Program-made: the position numbers and the translations under genes
Assembly (NCBI GenBank): GCA_963169665.1
Contig: CAUJET010000147.1
Location: forward strand, 55,406-119,405
Source: Actinomycetota bacterium
GTDB taxonomy: Bacteria > Actinomycetota > Acidimicrobiia > Acidimicrobiales > Ilumatobacteraceae
Length of the DNA stretch: 64,000 bases
Reading direction: 5' to 3'
In this document: piece after piece, positions 9,051 through 17,163 of the stretch
How positions within the stretch are numbered: the first letter of the stretch is position 1
How the letters are laid out: every line of letters begins with the position of its first letter
Notes under the pieces: generated by a model
Seen by the model: the letters and a program-made list of their open reading frames with translations, nothing else
Database searches by the model: none
Told to the model about the DNA's origin: nothing

Positions 9051-10268
9051 ATGGACTTCGCCTTCACCCCCCGCACCGAGGAGTACCGCGAGCTGCTGCT
9101 CGCCTTCATGGACGAGTGGGTGTACCCGAACGAGGCCCTCTACGAGCACCAGCTCGTCGAGGCGGGCAATCCCAACGCCCAGCCGCCGATCATGGAGGAG
9201 ATGAAGGCCGAGGCGAAGCGCCGTGGTCTGTGGAACCTGTTCCATCCTGATCCCGAGTGGGGGCCCGGGCTGTCGAACGCCGAGTACGCACCGCTCGCCG
9301 AGATCATGGGCCGCAGCACCATCGCGAGCGAGGCCTGCAACTGCTCCGCTCCCGACACCGGCAACATGGAGGTGCTCACCCGCTTCGGCACGCCCGAGCA
9401 GCAGGACATGTGGCTGCGCCCGTTGCTGGAGGGCCGCATCCGCTCGTCGTTCGCGATGACCGAACCCGATGTCGCGTCGTCCGACGCCACCAACATCTCG
9501 ATGCGGATCGAGCGTGATGGCGACCACTACGTGTTGAACGGGCGCAAGTGGTGGATCTCGGGCGCCATGCACCCGAACTGCCAGATCTTCATCGTGATGG
9601 GCAAGACCGATCCCGAGGCGGCGCCGCACCGACGCCAGAGCCAGATCCTCGTCCCGATGGACACGCCGGGTCTGCGCGTCGTTCGCCCGCTCCCGGTGTT
9701 CGGTTACCAGGACCAGGAGGGCCACGTCGAGCTCGAGTTCACCGACGTGCGCGTACCCGCGGCGAACATGATCGCCGGCGAGGGCGACGGCTTCGCGATC
9801 AGCCAGGCACGCCTCGGGCCCGGCCGCATCCACCACTGCATGCGCTCCATCGGTGCTGCCGAGCGCGCCCTCGAACTGATGTGCCAGCGGGCGCTCACTC
9901 GCACCACGTTCGGCAAGCGGGTGGCCGAGCGGGCGAACGTGATGGACTGGATCGCCGAGTCGCGCATCGAGCTCGAGATGGTGCGCCTGCTCACGCTCAA
10001 GACCGCGTGGATGATGGACACCGTCGGCAACAAGGCCGCTGCGGTCGAGATCAGCGCGATCAAGGTCGCCGGCCCCAACACCGCGATGAAGATCATCGAC
10101 CGTGCGATCCAGGTGCACGGTGCGGGCGGCATCTCCGACGACTTCCCGCTCGCCCGCATGTGGAGCTGGCAGCGCGCGCTGCGCTTCGCCGACGGCCCCG
10201 ACGAGGTGCACAAGATGACCATCGCCCGGCGCGAGCTGCGCAAGCACGACCCCGACTTCCGCGCATGA
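9051..10268 (+). CDS. Acyl-CoA dehydrogenase family protein (ACAD10/11-like)
   Basis: Flavoprotein of 405 aa that would introduce a trans double bond at C2-C3 of an acyl-CoA thioester. Family features visible are [16 protein letters not shown] (flavin contact), [38 protein letters not shown] and the C-terminal [19 protein letters not shown] followed by [10 protein letters not shown]. The DGPDEVH context is that of ACAD10/11-like enzymes rather than short-chain enzymes. The gene overlaps the following LLM oxidoreductase by 4 bp (ATGA), so the two are probably made together and may act on one catabolic substrate. The chain-length preference cannot be deduced. Start ATG 9051 is the natural family start. 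Confidence 0.93.
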   Translation: MDFAFTPRTEEYRELLLAFMDEWVYPNEALYEHQLVEAGNPNAQPPIMEEMKAEAKRRGLWNLFHPDPEWGPGLSNAEYAPLAEIMGRSTIASEACNCSAPDTGNMEVLTRFGTPEQQDMWLRPLLEGRIRSSFAMTEPDVASSDATNISMRIERDGDHYVLNGRKWWISGAMHPNCQIFIVMGKTDPEAAPHRRQSQILVPMDTPGLRVVRPLPVFGYQDQEGHVELEFTDVRVPAANMIAGEGDGFAISQARLGPGRIHHCMRSIGAAERALELMCQRALTRTTFGKRVAERANVMDWIAESRIELEMVRLLTLKTAWMMDTVGNKAAAVEISAIKVAGPNTAMKIIDRAIQVHGAGGISDDFPLARMWSWQRALRFADGPDEVHKMTIARRELRKHDPDFRA

Positions 10269-11200
10269 GCCGGCTGCACCCGAGCGTCGGCCTGGGTGCG
10301 ATGTTCCGTCGCGAGCGACCGCCCGAGGAACTGCTCGGGTGTGCGCGCGAGATGGACGGCCTCGGCCTCGACGAGCTGTGGATCGTGGAGGACTGCTTCT
10401 GGGCGGGCGGGCTCACCGCCATCGCCGCCTCGCTCGCGGCGACCGAGCGGATCACGGTCGGGATGGGCATCGTGCCGGGCGTGGCCCGCAACGCCGCGGT
10501 GACCGCGATGGAGATGGCGGGCGTCGCTCGCATGTTCCCCGACCGGTTCGTGGCCGGCGTGGGCCACGGGCTGCGCTCGTGGATGGAGCAGATCGGCGCG
10601 CTGCCGACGTCGCAGCTCGCCGCGCTCGAGGAGACGATCGACGCCGTGCGTCGGCTGCTCGACGGTGAGCGGCTCACCACTGCCGGACGGCACGTGCGGC
10701 TCACCGACGTCGAGCTCGTGTTCCCGCCGGCCACGCGGCCGCCGATCGTGGTTGGCGTCACCGGACCGAAGGGGATCGACGTCACCGCACGGGTCGCCGA
10801 CGGTCTGCTGCTGCCGGAGGGATCGAGCCCGGCCTACGTCCGCGCCGCGATGGAGCGCATGGGACGACCGGCGACGTGCGTGGTGTACGTGCTGTTCGCG
10901 GTCGACGACGACCGCGAGGTTGCGCGCTCGATCGTCGCGACGTCGGTCGACGAGTTCGCGCCCGGCGAGGTCGACAGTCGGCTCGCGCTGCTCGGCACGG
11001 TCGAGCACGTCGCGGCCGAGGATCGGGTCGATCGGTACGCGGTCGCCGGCGACCCGGCCGACTGCGCTCGAGCCGTCGATGCGTTGATCGGCGCAGGTGC
11101 GACGAGTGTGGTGCTGGTGCCACGGACGGCCACGGGGCGGGAGCAGGACGCCCAGGTCCGGCGCTTCGTCACCGACGTGGTGCCGCTGCTGTCGCGCTGA
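10265..11200 (+). CDS. LLM class flavin-dependent (F420-type) oxidoreductase
   Basis: A 311-aa protein of the bacterial luciferase-like superfamily. Features are a starting strand [39 protein letters not shown], the flavin/F420 phosphate region [25 protein letters not shown] (a typical LLM segment) and the C-terminal [17 protein letters not shown]. Actinobacterial members mostly use coenzyme F420 rather than FMN; this is family knowledge and is not proven here. The ATG at 10265 overlaps the dehydrogenase stop (ATGA), and the reading frame upstream of it is only a shadow of that gene. The substrate is unknown; coupling to an acyl-CoA dehydrogenase suggests a lipid or aromatic catabolic route. 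Confidence 0.88.
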   Translation: MSRLHPSVGLGAMFRRERPPEELLGCAREMDGLGLDELWIVEDCFWAGGLTAIAASLAATERITVGMGIVPGVARNAAVTAMEMAGVARMFPDRFVAGVGHGLRSWMEQIGALPTSQLAALEETIDAVRRLLDGERLTTAGRHVRLTDVELVFPPATRPPIVVGVTGPKGIDVTARVADGLLLPEGSSPAYVRAAMERMGRPATCVVYVLFAVDDDREVARSIVATSVDEFAPGEVDSRLALLGTVEHVAAEDRVDRYAVAGDPADCARAVDALIGAGATSVVLVPRTATGREQDAQVRRFVTDVVPLLSR

Positions 11201-11225
11201 ACCGGCTGCCGCCCGTGGGCGTCGG

Positions 11226-12740
11226 TCAGAGCATGCCGGCGTCGAGCCGGCGCAGCACCTCGACGGCGCGCTCGCGTACCGCGGGCAGATCCGACAGGCG
11301 CTGTGCGGCCCGCACCTGTTGGGCCACGCGGGCGTTGCGCACGAAGCGCTCCTCGTGCCGAGCAAGGAAGTCCCAGTAGAGCGTCGTGTACGGACAGGCG
11401 TCGGGTCCGGTGCGCTTGGTGCGATCGAACCGGCAACCTCGGCACGAGTCGCTCATCTTGTCGATGTAGGCCCCGCCGGCCGCGTAGGGCTTGGTGGCCA
11501 TACGCCCCCCGTCGGCGTGCAGCGCCATGCCCACGACGTTGGGCACCATCACCCATTCGGCGCCGTCGACGAAGCCCGCCCACATCCAGCGAGTCATCGC
11601 CTGCGGATCGATGCCGGCCATGAGAGCGAGGTTGCCGAGGATCATCAGCCGTTGGATGTGGTGCACCCAGCCGTGATCGTGGAGCGTCTGCAGCGTGGTC
11701 GAGAGGCAGCGCATCTCGGTGGGCGCTGCACCGGTGAACGCCGGCGGGACGGGCCGGTGCGCCTCGAGCACGTTCGACTCGGCGTACTCGCGGCCCCAGA
11801 GCCAGTAGATGCCCCACACGTACTCCCGCCAGCCCACGACCTGGCGGATGAAGCCCTCGGCGCTCGCGATCGGCACGTGCCCCGCACGGTGCGCCGCCTC
11901 GGCCGCAGCCACGACCTCACCAGGGCGCAGCAGCCCGAGGTTGAGGTACTGGGCGAGCAGCCCGTGGGCGAGATGCCAGCTCGCGGTGAGCATTGCGTCC
12001 TCGTGCGGCCCGAACCGGGGAAGGAGGTGTTCGACGAAGTGGTCGAGGCGGCGCAGCGCCTCGACCCGCGAGGTCGCCCAGGTGCCGTCGGGCGGCGCAC
12101 CCCACGTGGCCACCGATCGGTCCGCGAGGTCGGCGAGCACTCGTCGGTCGACGTCGTCGAGGGGGGTGACGAGCGGGACGGGCCAGTGGTTGCGTCCGTC
12201 CTTCGGGGGTCGCTCGCGGTTCTCGGCGTCGTAGTTCCAGCGCCCGGTCAGCGGCTCGTCGCCGTCCATCAGCACACCGAGGCGTCGTCGCTGCCACCGG
12301 TAGAAGTCCTCCATCTTCAGCTGACGGCGCCCGGCTGCCCAGCCGGCGAACTCGTCGGGATGGCACAGGAACTGGTTGGTGCGCACGAGCCGCACGCCGA
12401 GCCGTTCGAGCAGCTCCCAGCCGTCCCTGCTCGCCGGCTCCATCGCGACGACCTCGCCCGGGTGGAACTCGGCTCGATGTGCGGCGAGGCCCGCCGAGAG
12501 CGACGGGGCGACACGGTGGTCGACCTCGTAGCCGTCGGCTCGGCGCTCGTCGGCGAAGCGCCGCATCGCGGTGATCACCAGGTGTGCCCGCTGCACGTGC
12601 CACCGGTGCTGGGCGAGCTTGGCGGTGCTCTCGACCAGGAGGATGCGGTGGGTGGCGGGTGTCGCCGATGCGAGGGCCGACTGGAGAGGATCGAGTTGGT
12701 CGCCGAGCACCCAGAGGGTGTGCTTCGAGGTGTCGGTCAC
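11226..12740 (-). CDS. FeS-type cryptochrome/photolyase (PhrB-like, prokaryotic 6-4 photolyase family)
   Basis: A 504-aa flavoprotein of the deoxyribodipyrimidine photolyase-related family. The N-terminal Rossmann domain starts with LWVLGDQLDPL. The C-terminal helical FAD domain contains GFIRQVVGWREYVWG and HIQRLMILGNLALMAG. Four cysteines that would hold a 4Fe-4S cluster are at 345, 433, 436 and 449 (DSCRGC and DACP). Their spacing is identical to that of the four cluster cysteines of Agrobacterium PhrB (350, 438, 441, 454). Family members repair UV-induced (6-4) photoproducts, and some are light sensors. Its ATG overlaps the STAS gene stop by 4 bp, so both are in one operon downstream of the tad genes. 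Repair enzyme versus sensor cannot be decided here. Confidence 0.92.
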   Translation of the reverse strand: MTDTSKHTLWVLGDQLDPLQSALASATPATHRILLVESTAKLAQHRWHVQRAHLVITAMRRFADERRADGYEVDHRVAPSLSAGLAAHRAEFHPGEVVAMEPASRDGWELLERLGVRLVRTNQFLCHPDEFAGWAAGRRQLKMEDFYRWQRRRLGVLMDGDEPLTGRWNYDAENRERPPKDGRNHWPVPLVTPLDDVDRRVLADLADRSVATWGAPPDGTWATSRVEALRRLDHFVEHLLPRFGPHEDAMLTASWHLAHGLLAQYLNLGLLRPGEVVAAAEAAHRAGHVPIASAEGFIRQVVGWREYVWGIYWLWGREYAESNVLEAHRPVPPAFTGAAPTEMRCLSTTLQTLHDHGWVHHIQRLMILGNLALMAGIDPQAMTRWMWAGFVDGAEWVMVPNVVGMALHADGGRMATKPYAAGGAYIDKMSDSCRGCRFDRTKRTGPDACPYTTLYWDFLARHEERFVRNARVAQQVRAAQRLSDLPAVRERAVEVLRRLDAGML

Positions 12741-13063
12741 GACCCCAGACGGTCGCGCACCTCGATCGAACGTGCCAATCCGGAGGCCTCGAGCCGTTCG
12801 AGCAACCGAGGATTCGTGCAGACCAGCACCAGGTCGCCGCCGCCCTCGCGGGCCCGACCGGCGGAACCGAGCAGCATGCCGAGCCCGGCGTCGTCGACGA
12901 TGGCGAGCCCGTCGAGGTCGACGGCGACCGTGCGGCCGCGTTCGGTGGACAGGAAGCGGGTGATCGCGTTGTGCAGCGTCGGGACCGAGCTGAGATCGAG
13001 CTCACCCTCGAGCACGAGCGTGGGCAGATCGCCCAGCTGCAGGGTGCGCCACGTCAGGTCCAC
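12737..13063 (-). CDS. STAS-domain protein, anti-sigma-factor-antagonist-like, lacking the phospho-serine
   Basis: A single-domain protein of 108 aa with the STAS fold: strand LPTLVLEGELDLSSVPTL, then VAVDLDGLAIVDDAGLGMLLG. In SpoIIAA/RsbV proteins the last segment reads DSSGLG, and a serine there is phosphorylated by the anti-sigma kinase. Here it reads DDAGLG, so no hydroxyl residue is available and an aspartate stands where it could mimic a phosphate. The protein therefore probably does not switch by phosphorylation. It overlaps the photolyase gene by 4 bp and starts 25 bp after TadE. No kinase or sigma partner is adjacent. Confidence 0.85.
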   Translation of the reverse strand: MDLTWRTLQLGDLPTLVLEGELDLSSVPTLHNAITRFLSTERGRTVAVDLDGLAIVDDAGLGMLLGSAGRAREGGGDLVLVCTNPRLLERLEASGLARSIEVRDRLGS

Positions 13064-13088
13064 CGGGCGACGATACCTGCGCGTGCCG

Positions 13089-13502
13089 TCATGGCGGCTC
13101 GAGGGTCATGACCGCCGACGCCCGATGGGCCACGTCGCCGAGCAGCCCGCCGATCAGCGGGACGTCGGTGCGGGTGAGCGCCGACACCTGCACCCGCACG
13201 ACGTCGGCGGTCACCGTGGCCTCGACCGCCACGCCGACGAGCCGGGCGCCGTCCAGCACCCGGCCCGCTGCCGTGGAAGCGGACCGACGGGCGTCACCGG
13301 CCACGCTCGCCGCGCGGGCGGCCTCGCGGGCGGCGTGCTGCACGAGCAGTTCGTCGCGCACGACGACGGCCACCTGCACCACGCCGAGGAGCACGAGCAT
13401 CACGACGGGGAGACAGAGCGCCAACTCGATCGTGGCCTGCCCGCGATCGAACCGCGCCGGCCGTTTCGGTCGCCGCGGCTCAGATGCGGCCGAGCACGGC
13501 AT
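13089..13502 (-). CDS. TadE-like minor pilin
   Basis: A 137-aa protein with an Arg-rich N-terminus, then DRGQATIELALCLPVVMLVLLGVVQ, the TadE-type processing site and hydrophobic helix with the conserved glutamate at position +5. A small extracytoplasmic domain follows (RTDVPLIGGLLGDVAHRASAVM). TadE proteins are prepilin-like and are needed for pilus assembly or act as minor pilins. The ATG at 13502 lies inside the end of the DUF4244 gene (23-bp overlap in another frame); a later start would remove part of the basic leader. It belongs to the tad operon. Confidence 0.85.
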   Translation of the reverse strand: MPCSAASEPRRPKRPARFDRGQATIELALCLPVVMLVLLGVVQVAVVVRDELLVQHAAREAARAASVAGDARRSASTAAGRVLDGARLVGVAVEATVTADVVRVQVSALTRTDVPLIGGLLGDVAHRASAVMTLEPP

Positions 13503-13773
13503 CGATCACCCGATCGAACAACCGCCCGATGCGGCCGGCCCCGCCGCCGGCCGTCGCCCAGGTGACGACGAGGAGGGCGACCGCCGCGGCGCCGAGCATC
13601 ACGAGGGCGTATTCGGTGGTGGCCTGCCCGAGGTCGCGGCGCCGATCGGCCTGCTCGATCGCGGCCCGGTCGTCGAGGTCGGTGGCGTGGCTGGCATGGT
13701 GGTCGGTGGTTCGGTCGAGTTCGACGAGTGCGGTGGTGGCGCGCACCCAGTGGCGCAGCAGGAACTGGTTCAT
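13480..13773 (-). CDS. DUF4244 family protein, probable tad-locus pilin
   Basis: A small 97-aa protein. A cytoplasmic leader of about 50 residues is followed by DLGQATTEYALVMLGAAAVA and a hydrophobic stretch ending VTWATAGGGAGRIG. The G-Q-A-T-T-E-Y segment is the Flp-like prepilin cleavage context with Glu+5 and Tyr+6, so it is a good candidate for the major pilin of this locus. The ATG at 13773 was chosen over earlier in-frame starts because a strong GGAGG lies just before it. A 7-bp hairpin lies just upstream (13792-13810). DUF4244 genes typically sit between TadC and TadE in actinobacteria, as here. Confidence 0.85.
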   Translation of the reverse strand: MNQFLLRHWVRATTALVELDRTTDHHASHATDLDDRAAIEQADRRRDLGQATTEYALVMLGAAAVALLVVTWATAGGGAGRIGRLFDRVIDAVLGRI

Positions 13774-13791
13774 GGATCCTCCGGAGGGTCG

Positions 13792-13810
13792 TGCACCCAC
13801 GGGGGGTGCA
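13792..13810 (-). other. Small hairpin before the pilin ribosome binding site
   Basis: An inverted repeat with 7-bp arms (13792-13798 and 13804-13810) and a 5-base loop lies in the 74-bp gap between tadC and the pilin gene. It could stabilise or separate the pilin message; no function can be shown from sequence. Confidence 0.35.
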
Positions 13811-13847
13811 GCGGTGTTGCGAGGTGGTCGTGAAGTGGTCGCGGTGC

Positions 13848-14483
13848 TCAGACCGAGCGGAGCGACGAGAGGGCGCCGACGAGGACGGGGCCGATGGCGA
13901 TGCAGACGAACGACGGCAGGGTGCAGCACACGAGCGGCACGGCGAGTCGGACGGGGAGGCGTCGTGCCTCGATCTCGGCCGCCCGACGCCGATGGGCACG
14001 CGCGTCGTCGGCGATGCGGTCGATGGTGGGGGCGAGCGGCAGGCCGGATCGATCGGCCGTCACGATCGCGGCGACGAGCGAGAGCGCTCGCGTGCCGAGG
14101 TGTTCGACCAGCGCGTCGAGCGCGTGCACGAACCGTTCGCCGCGGGCGTGCCGCTCGACGACGGCGGCGAGCGCCGGCGCCAGGACGTCGGGTGCGTACG
14201 GGGCCATCGCGGCGAACGCAGCGGGCGGTGGGAGGCCCGCCTGCAACGTGAGCACCAACAGATCGAGCAGGTCGGGCATCGCCCGGTCGAGCCGATGTGC
14301 TCGCCGCCGCCGTGACGCGGGGAACGCTCGCACCCGCGCAGGGATATGTGTTCGGCGCGGTCCGCCGTTCCTGGCGACGAGCGACTCGACCGATCGGGAG
14401 GACGGGGATGGCTTGCAGACGGCGACGACCACGGCAGCCGCCGCCACTGCGACGACGGCCGTCGCGGGATCGGTCGCGATCAC
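13848..14483 (-). CDS. tadC: TadC-like type II/IV secretion F-family platform protein
   Basis: A 211-aa membrane protein. An N-terminal helix of alternating Ala/Val (TAVVAVAAAAVVVAV) is followed by the T2SSF cytoplasmic domain DLLDLLVLTLQAGLPPPAAF and DRSGLPLAPTIDRIADDAR, and then by the final membrane helices. With TadB it forms the inner-membrane platform on which the pilus is built. The GTG at 14483 overlaps the tadB stop (GTGA); the longer open frame upstream is the shadow of tadB. Order and coupling fit a canonical actinobacterial tad operon. Confidence 0.88.
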   Translation of the reverse strand: MIATDPATAVVAVAAAAVVVAVCKPSPSSRSVESLVARNGGPRRTHIPARVRAFPASRRRRAHRLDRAMPDLLDLLVLTLQAGLPPPAAFAAMAPYAPDVLAPALAAVVERHARGERFVHALDALVEHLGTRALSLVAAIVTADRSGLPLAPTIDRIADDARAHRRRAAEIEARRLPVRLAVPLVCCTLPSFVCIAIGPVLVGALSSLRSV

Positions 14484-15151
14484 GATGCCCCGCCCACCAC
14501 TCGACGCATCCACCACCAGCCGACCGTGTTCAGGCCCACGCCGACCGCGGCGACGACGACGGTGACCGGCGAGCCGGCGTAGGCAGCACGCACGGACGCG
14601 CTCGTCGCCACACCCCACACGGCGAACGCGAGCGGCAGGAACGTGAGCACCCTCGCGCTGGTGCGAGCCTGGGCGGCCTGGACGATGCGCTCGTGTCGCC
14701 AGGTGCGTCGCTCGCGCACGACGGCGGCGGCGCGGTCGAGGACGTCGGGTAGGACGTGCGGGTGCTGCGCGCCGAGCCGGAGGGCATGGACGACGACGTC
14801 GCGCTCGTCCGTCCCGGGTTCGTGCGCAGCGAGGGCATCCGCGAGCGGTGCGCGCCGGACGAGCGCAAGGTGGATCTCGGGAAGCAGGCGCGGTTGATCG
14901 GCGAGAGCGTCGACGAGCGCGTCGCGCGGACTGCGGCCCGACCGGACATCGGTCGACAGGCGTTCGACGACGTCGAGGAGATCCAGCTGCGAGTGGTGGT
15001 CGCCGCGCCCGGATCGCAGGGAACCGTCCGCGATCGAACGACGCCGGACGGCTCGAGCGGTGGCGTGGACAAGCACCGTCGCAACGAGTGCGGCCGACGC
15101 CGCGAAGACCGTGACGACCGGCAGTGCCGCGACTGCGACGGCCGCCGTCAC
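14480..15151 (-). CDS. tadB: TadB-like type II/IV secretion F-family platform protein
   Basis: A 223-aa membrane protein. Two N-terminal helices (VAVAALPVVTVFAASAALVA) precede a cytoplasmic domain with LDLLDVVERLSTDVRSGRSPRDALVDAL, a degenerate T2SSF motif. The C-terminal helices are VLTFLPLAFAVWGVA and VTVVVAAVGVGL. It is the partner of TadC in the pilus platform. GTG 15151 overlaps the tadA stop by 4 bp and its own stop overlaps tadC by 4 bp, which indicates tight translational coupling and equal amounts. It is short compared with proteobacterial TadB, as usual in actinobacteria. Confidence 0.85.
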   Translation of the reverse strand: MTAAVAVAALPVVTVFAASAALVATVLVHATARAVRRRSIADGSLRSGRGDHHSQLDLLDVVERLSTDVRSGRSPRDALVDALADQPRLLPEIHLALVRRAPLADALAAHEPGTDERDVVVHALRLGAQHPHVLPDVLDRAAAVVRERRTWRHERIVQAAQARTSARVLTFLPLAFAVWGVATSASVRAAYAGSPVTVVVAAVGVGLNTVGWWWMRRVVGGAS

Positions 15152-16128
15152 GAGTCGGGCTCGATCCGTCGCCGGACCAGTGGCCGGTGGACGGTGTCGC
15201 GATCGACGAGCCGGTTGACTGCCGTGGTGTCAGCGTCGACCTCGACGACCTCCACGATCTCCCGGACGGTCCGGCCGCCCCGGTCCGTGCGGGCGACGTG
15301 CACGACCGCGTCGATCGAACGGGCGACCTGTCGCTCGACATCGGCGAGCGGCCAACCCGGCGCGGCGCGGATCACGAGCGAAGCGAGGCGAGCGAGCGCG
15401 TCGACGGCCGAGTTCGCGTGCAGCGTGGCCAGCGATCCATCGTGCCCGGTGTTCATCGCCTGCACGAGATCGATCGCCTCGTCGCCGCGGATCTCGCCGA
15501 CGACGAGACGATCCGGGCGGAGGCGGAGCGCGGTGCGCACCAGCGTGGCCATGTCGATCGCTGCCAGCCCTTCGGCATCGGAGGGACGGGTCTCGAGTCG
15601 GAGCACGTGTGGCGAGCGGAGCCGTAGCTCGGCCGTGTCCTCGAGGGTGATGACGCGATCGAGCGCCGGCAGCCGCGAGCCCATCGCGTTCAGCAGCGAG
15701 GTCTTCCCCGACGAGGTCGCGCCGCTCACCAGCACGTTGCAGCGAGCCGCCACGAGGTCGTCGACCACGGCGACGACATGCGCGGCGCCGAAGTCGTCGA
15801 GGGTGAGGTCGCAGCGGGTGAACTTCCGGAAGGCGAGGCACGGACCATCGGTCGCCACGGGTGGCAGCACCGCGCAGACGCGGGTGCCGTCGGGCAACCG
15901 GGCGTCGACGACGGGGGAGGCCCGATCGAGCCGACGGCCGAGCGGCGAGAGCACGCGTTCGATCACCACGTCGACGACCCCTGGATCGAGGCGTCCCACG
16001 TACTGGACGCCGCGGGAGTCGCGCCGTTCGATCCACACCTCCCGCCCGCCGTTGACGAGCACCTCGTCGACCCCGTCGTCGTGGATCCAGCGGTCCAAGC
16101 CGCCGAGTCCGAAGACGCGCCGGCTCAT
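15148..16128 (-). CDS. tadA: TadA/CpaF-family secretion ATPase
   Basis: Hexameric ATPase of 326 aa that drives pilus assembly. An N-terminal region with DGVDEVLVNGGREVWIER and GTRVCAVLPPVATDGP precedes Walker A SGATSSGKTSLLNAMG. The Asp box is ITLEDTAELRL, Walker B RPDRLVVGEIRGDEAIDLV and the His box AMNTGHDGSLATLHANS. These are all hallmarks of the VirB11/TadA family. The ATG at 16128 overlaps the preceding CpaE-like gene by 4 bp; the longer upstream open frame is a shadow. It lacks the long N-terminal extension of proteobacterial TadA. Confidence 0.93.
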   Translation of the reverse strand: MSRRVFGLGGLDRWIHDDGVDEVLVNGGREVWIERRDSRGVQYVGRLDPGVVDVVIERVLSPLGRRLDRASPVVDARLPDGTRVCAVLPPVATDGPCLAFRKFTRCDLTLDDFGAAHVVAVVDDLVAARCNVLVSGATSSGKTSLLNAMGSRLPALDRVITLEDTAELRLRSPHVLRLETRPSDAEGLAAIDMATLVRTALRLRPDRLVVGEIRGDEAIDLVQAMNTGHDGSLATLHANSAVDALARLASLVIRAAPGWPLADVERQVARSIDAVVHVARTDRGGRTVREIVEVVEVDADTTAVNRLVDRDTVHRPLVRRRIEPDS

Positions 16129-16802
16129 GCCGCGGCTGCCGGGCGGCCGCCGGGGTGGGCGTCGAGGCGACCGGCCGCGCTGCGCAAGGCCGACGGCAGA
16201 CGATGGGCGAGCAGTCCCGCATCGACGGCGCGGGCGATGCCCGGGTCCCACGCGATCTCGGCGAGCACCGGGACGCCGAGGGCACGGCCGACGTCGTCGA
16301 CGCCGAGCGATCTCCCGGGTTCGTGGACGACCACGGCCGCCGTCGCGAGGCCGGGCACCTGGACGGCGCGGCGGAGCCCGAGGTAGCACGGCCTGACCAC
16401 GATGAGCGAGCGTGCGGCGCAGGCGTGGAGCACCTGATGTCGCCCGTGCGGACCGGCGTCGACGATGGTGGACAGTGCGGCTCGATCGCACGCGTGGGCG
16501 AGCCGTTCGGCCTGGACGTCGTCGATCGTGCCGTGGGCAGCGAGCCCGCCTGCGGGCACGAGGAACAGGCCCGGCGACACCTCGACGGCGAGCTCGACGA
16601 GCGTGGCAGGCGCCGCATGAGGTGCGGCCAGCCACTCGCCGACGCCGGGGCCGGTTGGTGCGGAGACACCGAGGGCGGCGGGGAGGTCGTCGCCGAGATC
16701 GACGAGCACGGTGGGCCGCGAACGGGCCGACGACAGCGCCAGTGCAGCGGCCACCACGGTGGTGCCCGAGCCGCCCTTGGCGGACCAACAGAGCGTGTAC
16801 AT
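16125..16802 (-). CDS. CpaE/TadZ-like MinD-family ATPase
   Basis: A 225-aa P-loop protein at the head of the tad operon. It begins with a strand and the deviant Walker A box SAKGGSGTTVVAAALAL, followed by the switch DLGDDLPAALGV. It lacks an N-terminal receiver-like domain. CpaE/TadZ proteins localise the pilus machine at the cell pole. Its stop overlaps tadA by 4 bp. The start is ATG 16802 and the promoter must lie between it and selC, which is divergent. The C-terminal Ala-rich tail is low complexity. Assignment is from motif and location; a generic Soj/MinD relative without a pilus role is less likely. Confidence 0.85.
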   Translation of the reverse strand: MYTLCWSAKGGSGTTVVAAALALSSARSRPTVLVDLGDDLPAALGVSAPTGPGVGEWLAAPHAAPATLVELAVEVSPGLFLVPAGGLAAHGTIDDVQAERLAHACDRAALSTIVDAGPHGRHQVLHACAARSLIVVRPCYLGLRRAVQVPGLATAAVVVHEPGRSLGVDDVGRALGVPVLAEIAWDPGIARAVDAGLLAHRLPSALRSAAGRLDAHPGGRPAAAA

Positions 16803-16910
16803 GTGCGCCCCCAGAGATTCGACGTGATCACCGGGGGAGGCGCGCCGGAACCTATCCGTGGGGACCGGTCGTCACAACGTGGAGGTAGCGTGCCGGCACA
16901 CGTGGTGCGG

Positions 16911-17006
16911 GGAGGTGTCCGGGCACCTGGTGGGCTCCACCGCCTTCAAAGCGGCTGGGACGAGCGATCCTCGTCCGGCGGGTTCGATTCCCGTCCACCT
17001 CCGCCA
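16911..17006 (+). tRNA. selC: tRNA-Sec (UCA anticodon)
   Basis: A 96-nt tRNA with the anticodon TCA at 16946-16948 in the loop CTTCAAA. It has the hallmarks of selenocysteine tRNA: an extended acceptor stem starting GGAGGTG and closing with CACCTCC, a long variable arm with a 7-bp stem (16958-16964 paired to 16970-16976), a T loop TTCGATT, a discriminator G and an encoded CCA (17004-17006). It reads UGA as selenocysteine when SelA, SelB and SelD are present; none of these is in the window. Its 3' end is the integration site of the adjacent island, and the last 17 bases belong to the left att repeat, so the gene is kept intact by the insertion. Confidence 0.93.
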
Positions 17007-17014
17007 CGTGCTCA
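16990..17014 (+). repeat. Left att repeat (overlaps selC 3' end)
   Basis: A 25-bp sequence identical to 21693-21717. It covers the last 17 bases of the tRNA, including the CCA, plus 8 bases beyond it. Flanking bases differ between the copies on both sides, which marks the limits of identity. It is likely the recombined attachment core next to the integrase. Confidence 0.88.
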
Positions 17015-17060
17015 CCGGTGGGTTCGGTCGAGACGCCGAAATCGGCTCTGAGCTGGTGCG

Positions 17061-17106
17061 ACGTTCGCTGACGTTCGCCGACGTTCGTGGACGTTCGCCG
17101 AACGTT
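17061..17106 (+). repeat. Four 10-bp direct repeats, one helical turn apart, before the integrase
   Basis: ACGTTCG recurs at 17061, 17071, 17081 and 17091, and AACGTT follows at 17101. The spacing is exactly 10 bp, so a protein would contact the same DNA face at each unit. The array lies 47 bp past the att repeat and 58 bp before the integrase ATG. Integrase or excisionase binding, or an operator for the integrase gene, are possible roles. Confidence 0.7.
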
Positions 17107-17107
17107 G

Positions 17108-17128
17108 CTCTCAAGGTAACTCTCAGAG
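17108..17128 (+). repeat. Candidate arm-type site, left copy
   Basis: CTCTCA-GGTA-CTCTC context, itself an internal repeat of CTCTC. A related copy with 17 of 21 matching bases lies at 21614-21634 near the right end. Tyrosine recombinases with an N-terminal arm-binding domain use such sites at both ends of their elements; this role is inferred. Confidence 0.5.
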
Positions 17129-17163
17129 AGCTAGCCTTCGGGTCCGAACACGGAGGTCCGGCC

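Noticed and set aside
16858..17163. N-terminal extension of the integrase through the tRNA.
   Set aside because: The frame would translate selC and the att repeat; the ATG at 17164 gives a complete integrase.
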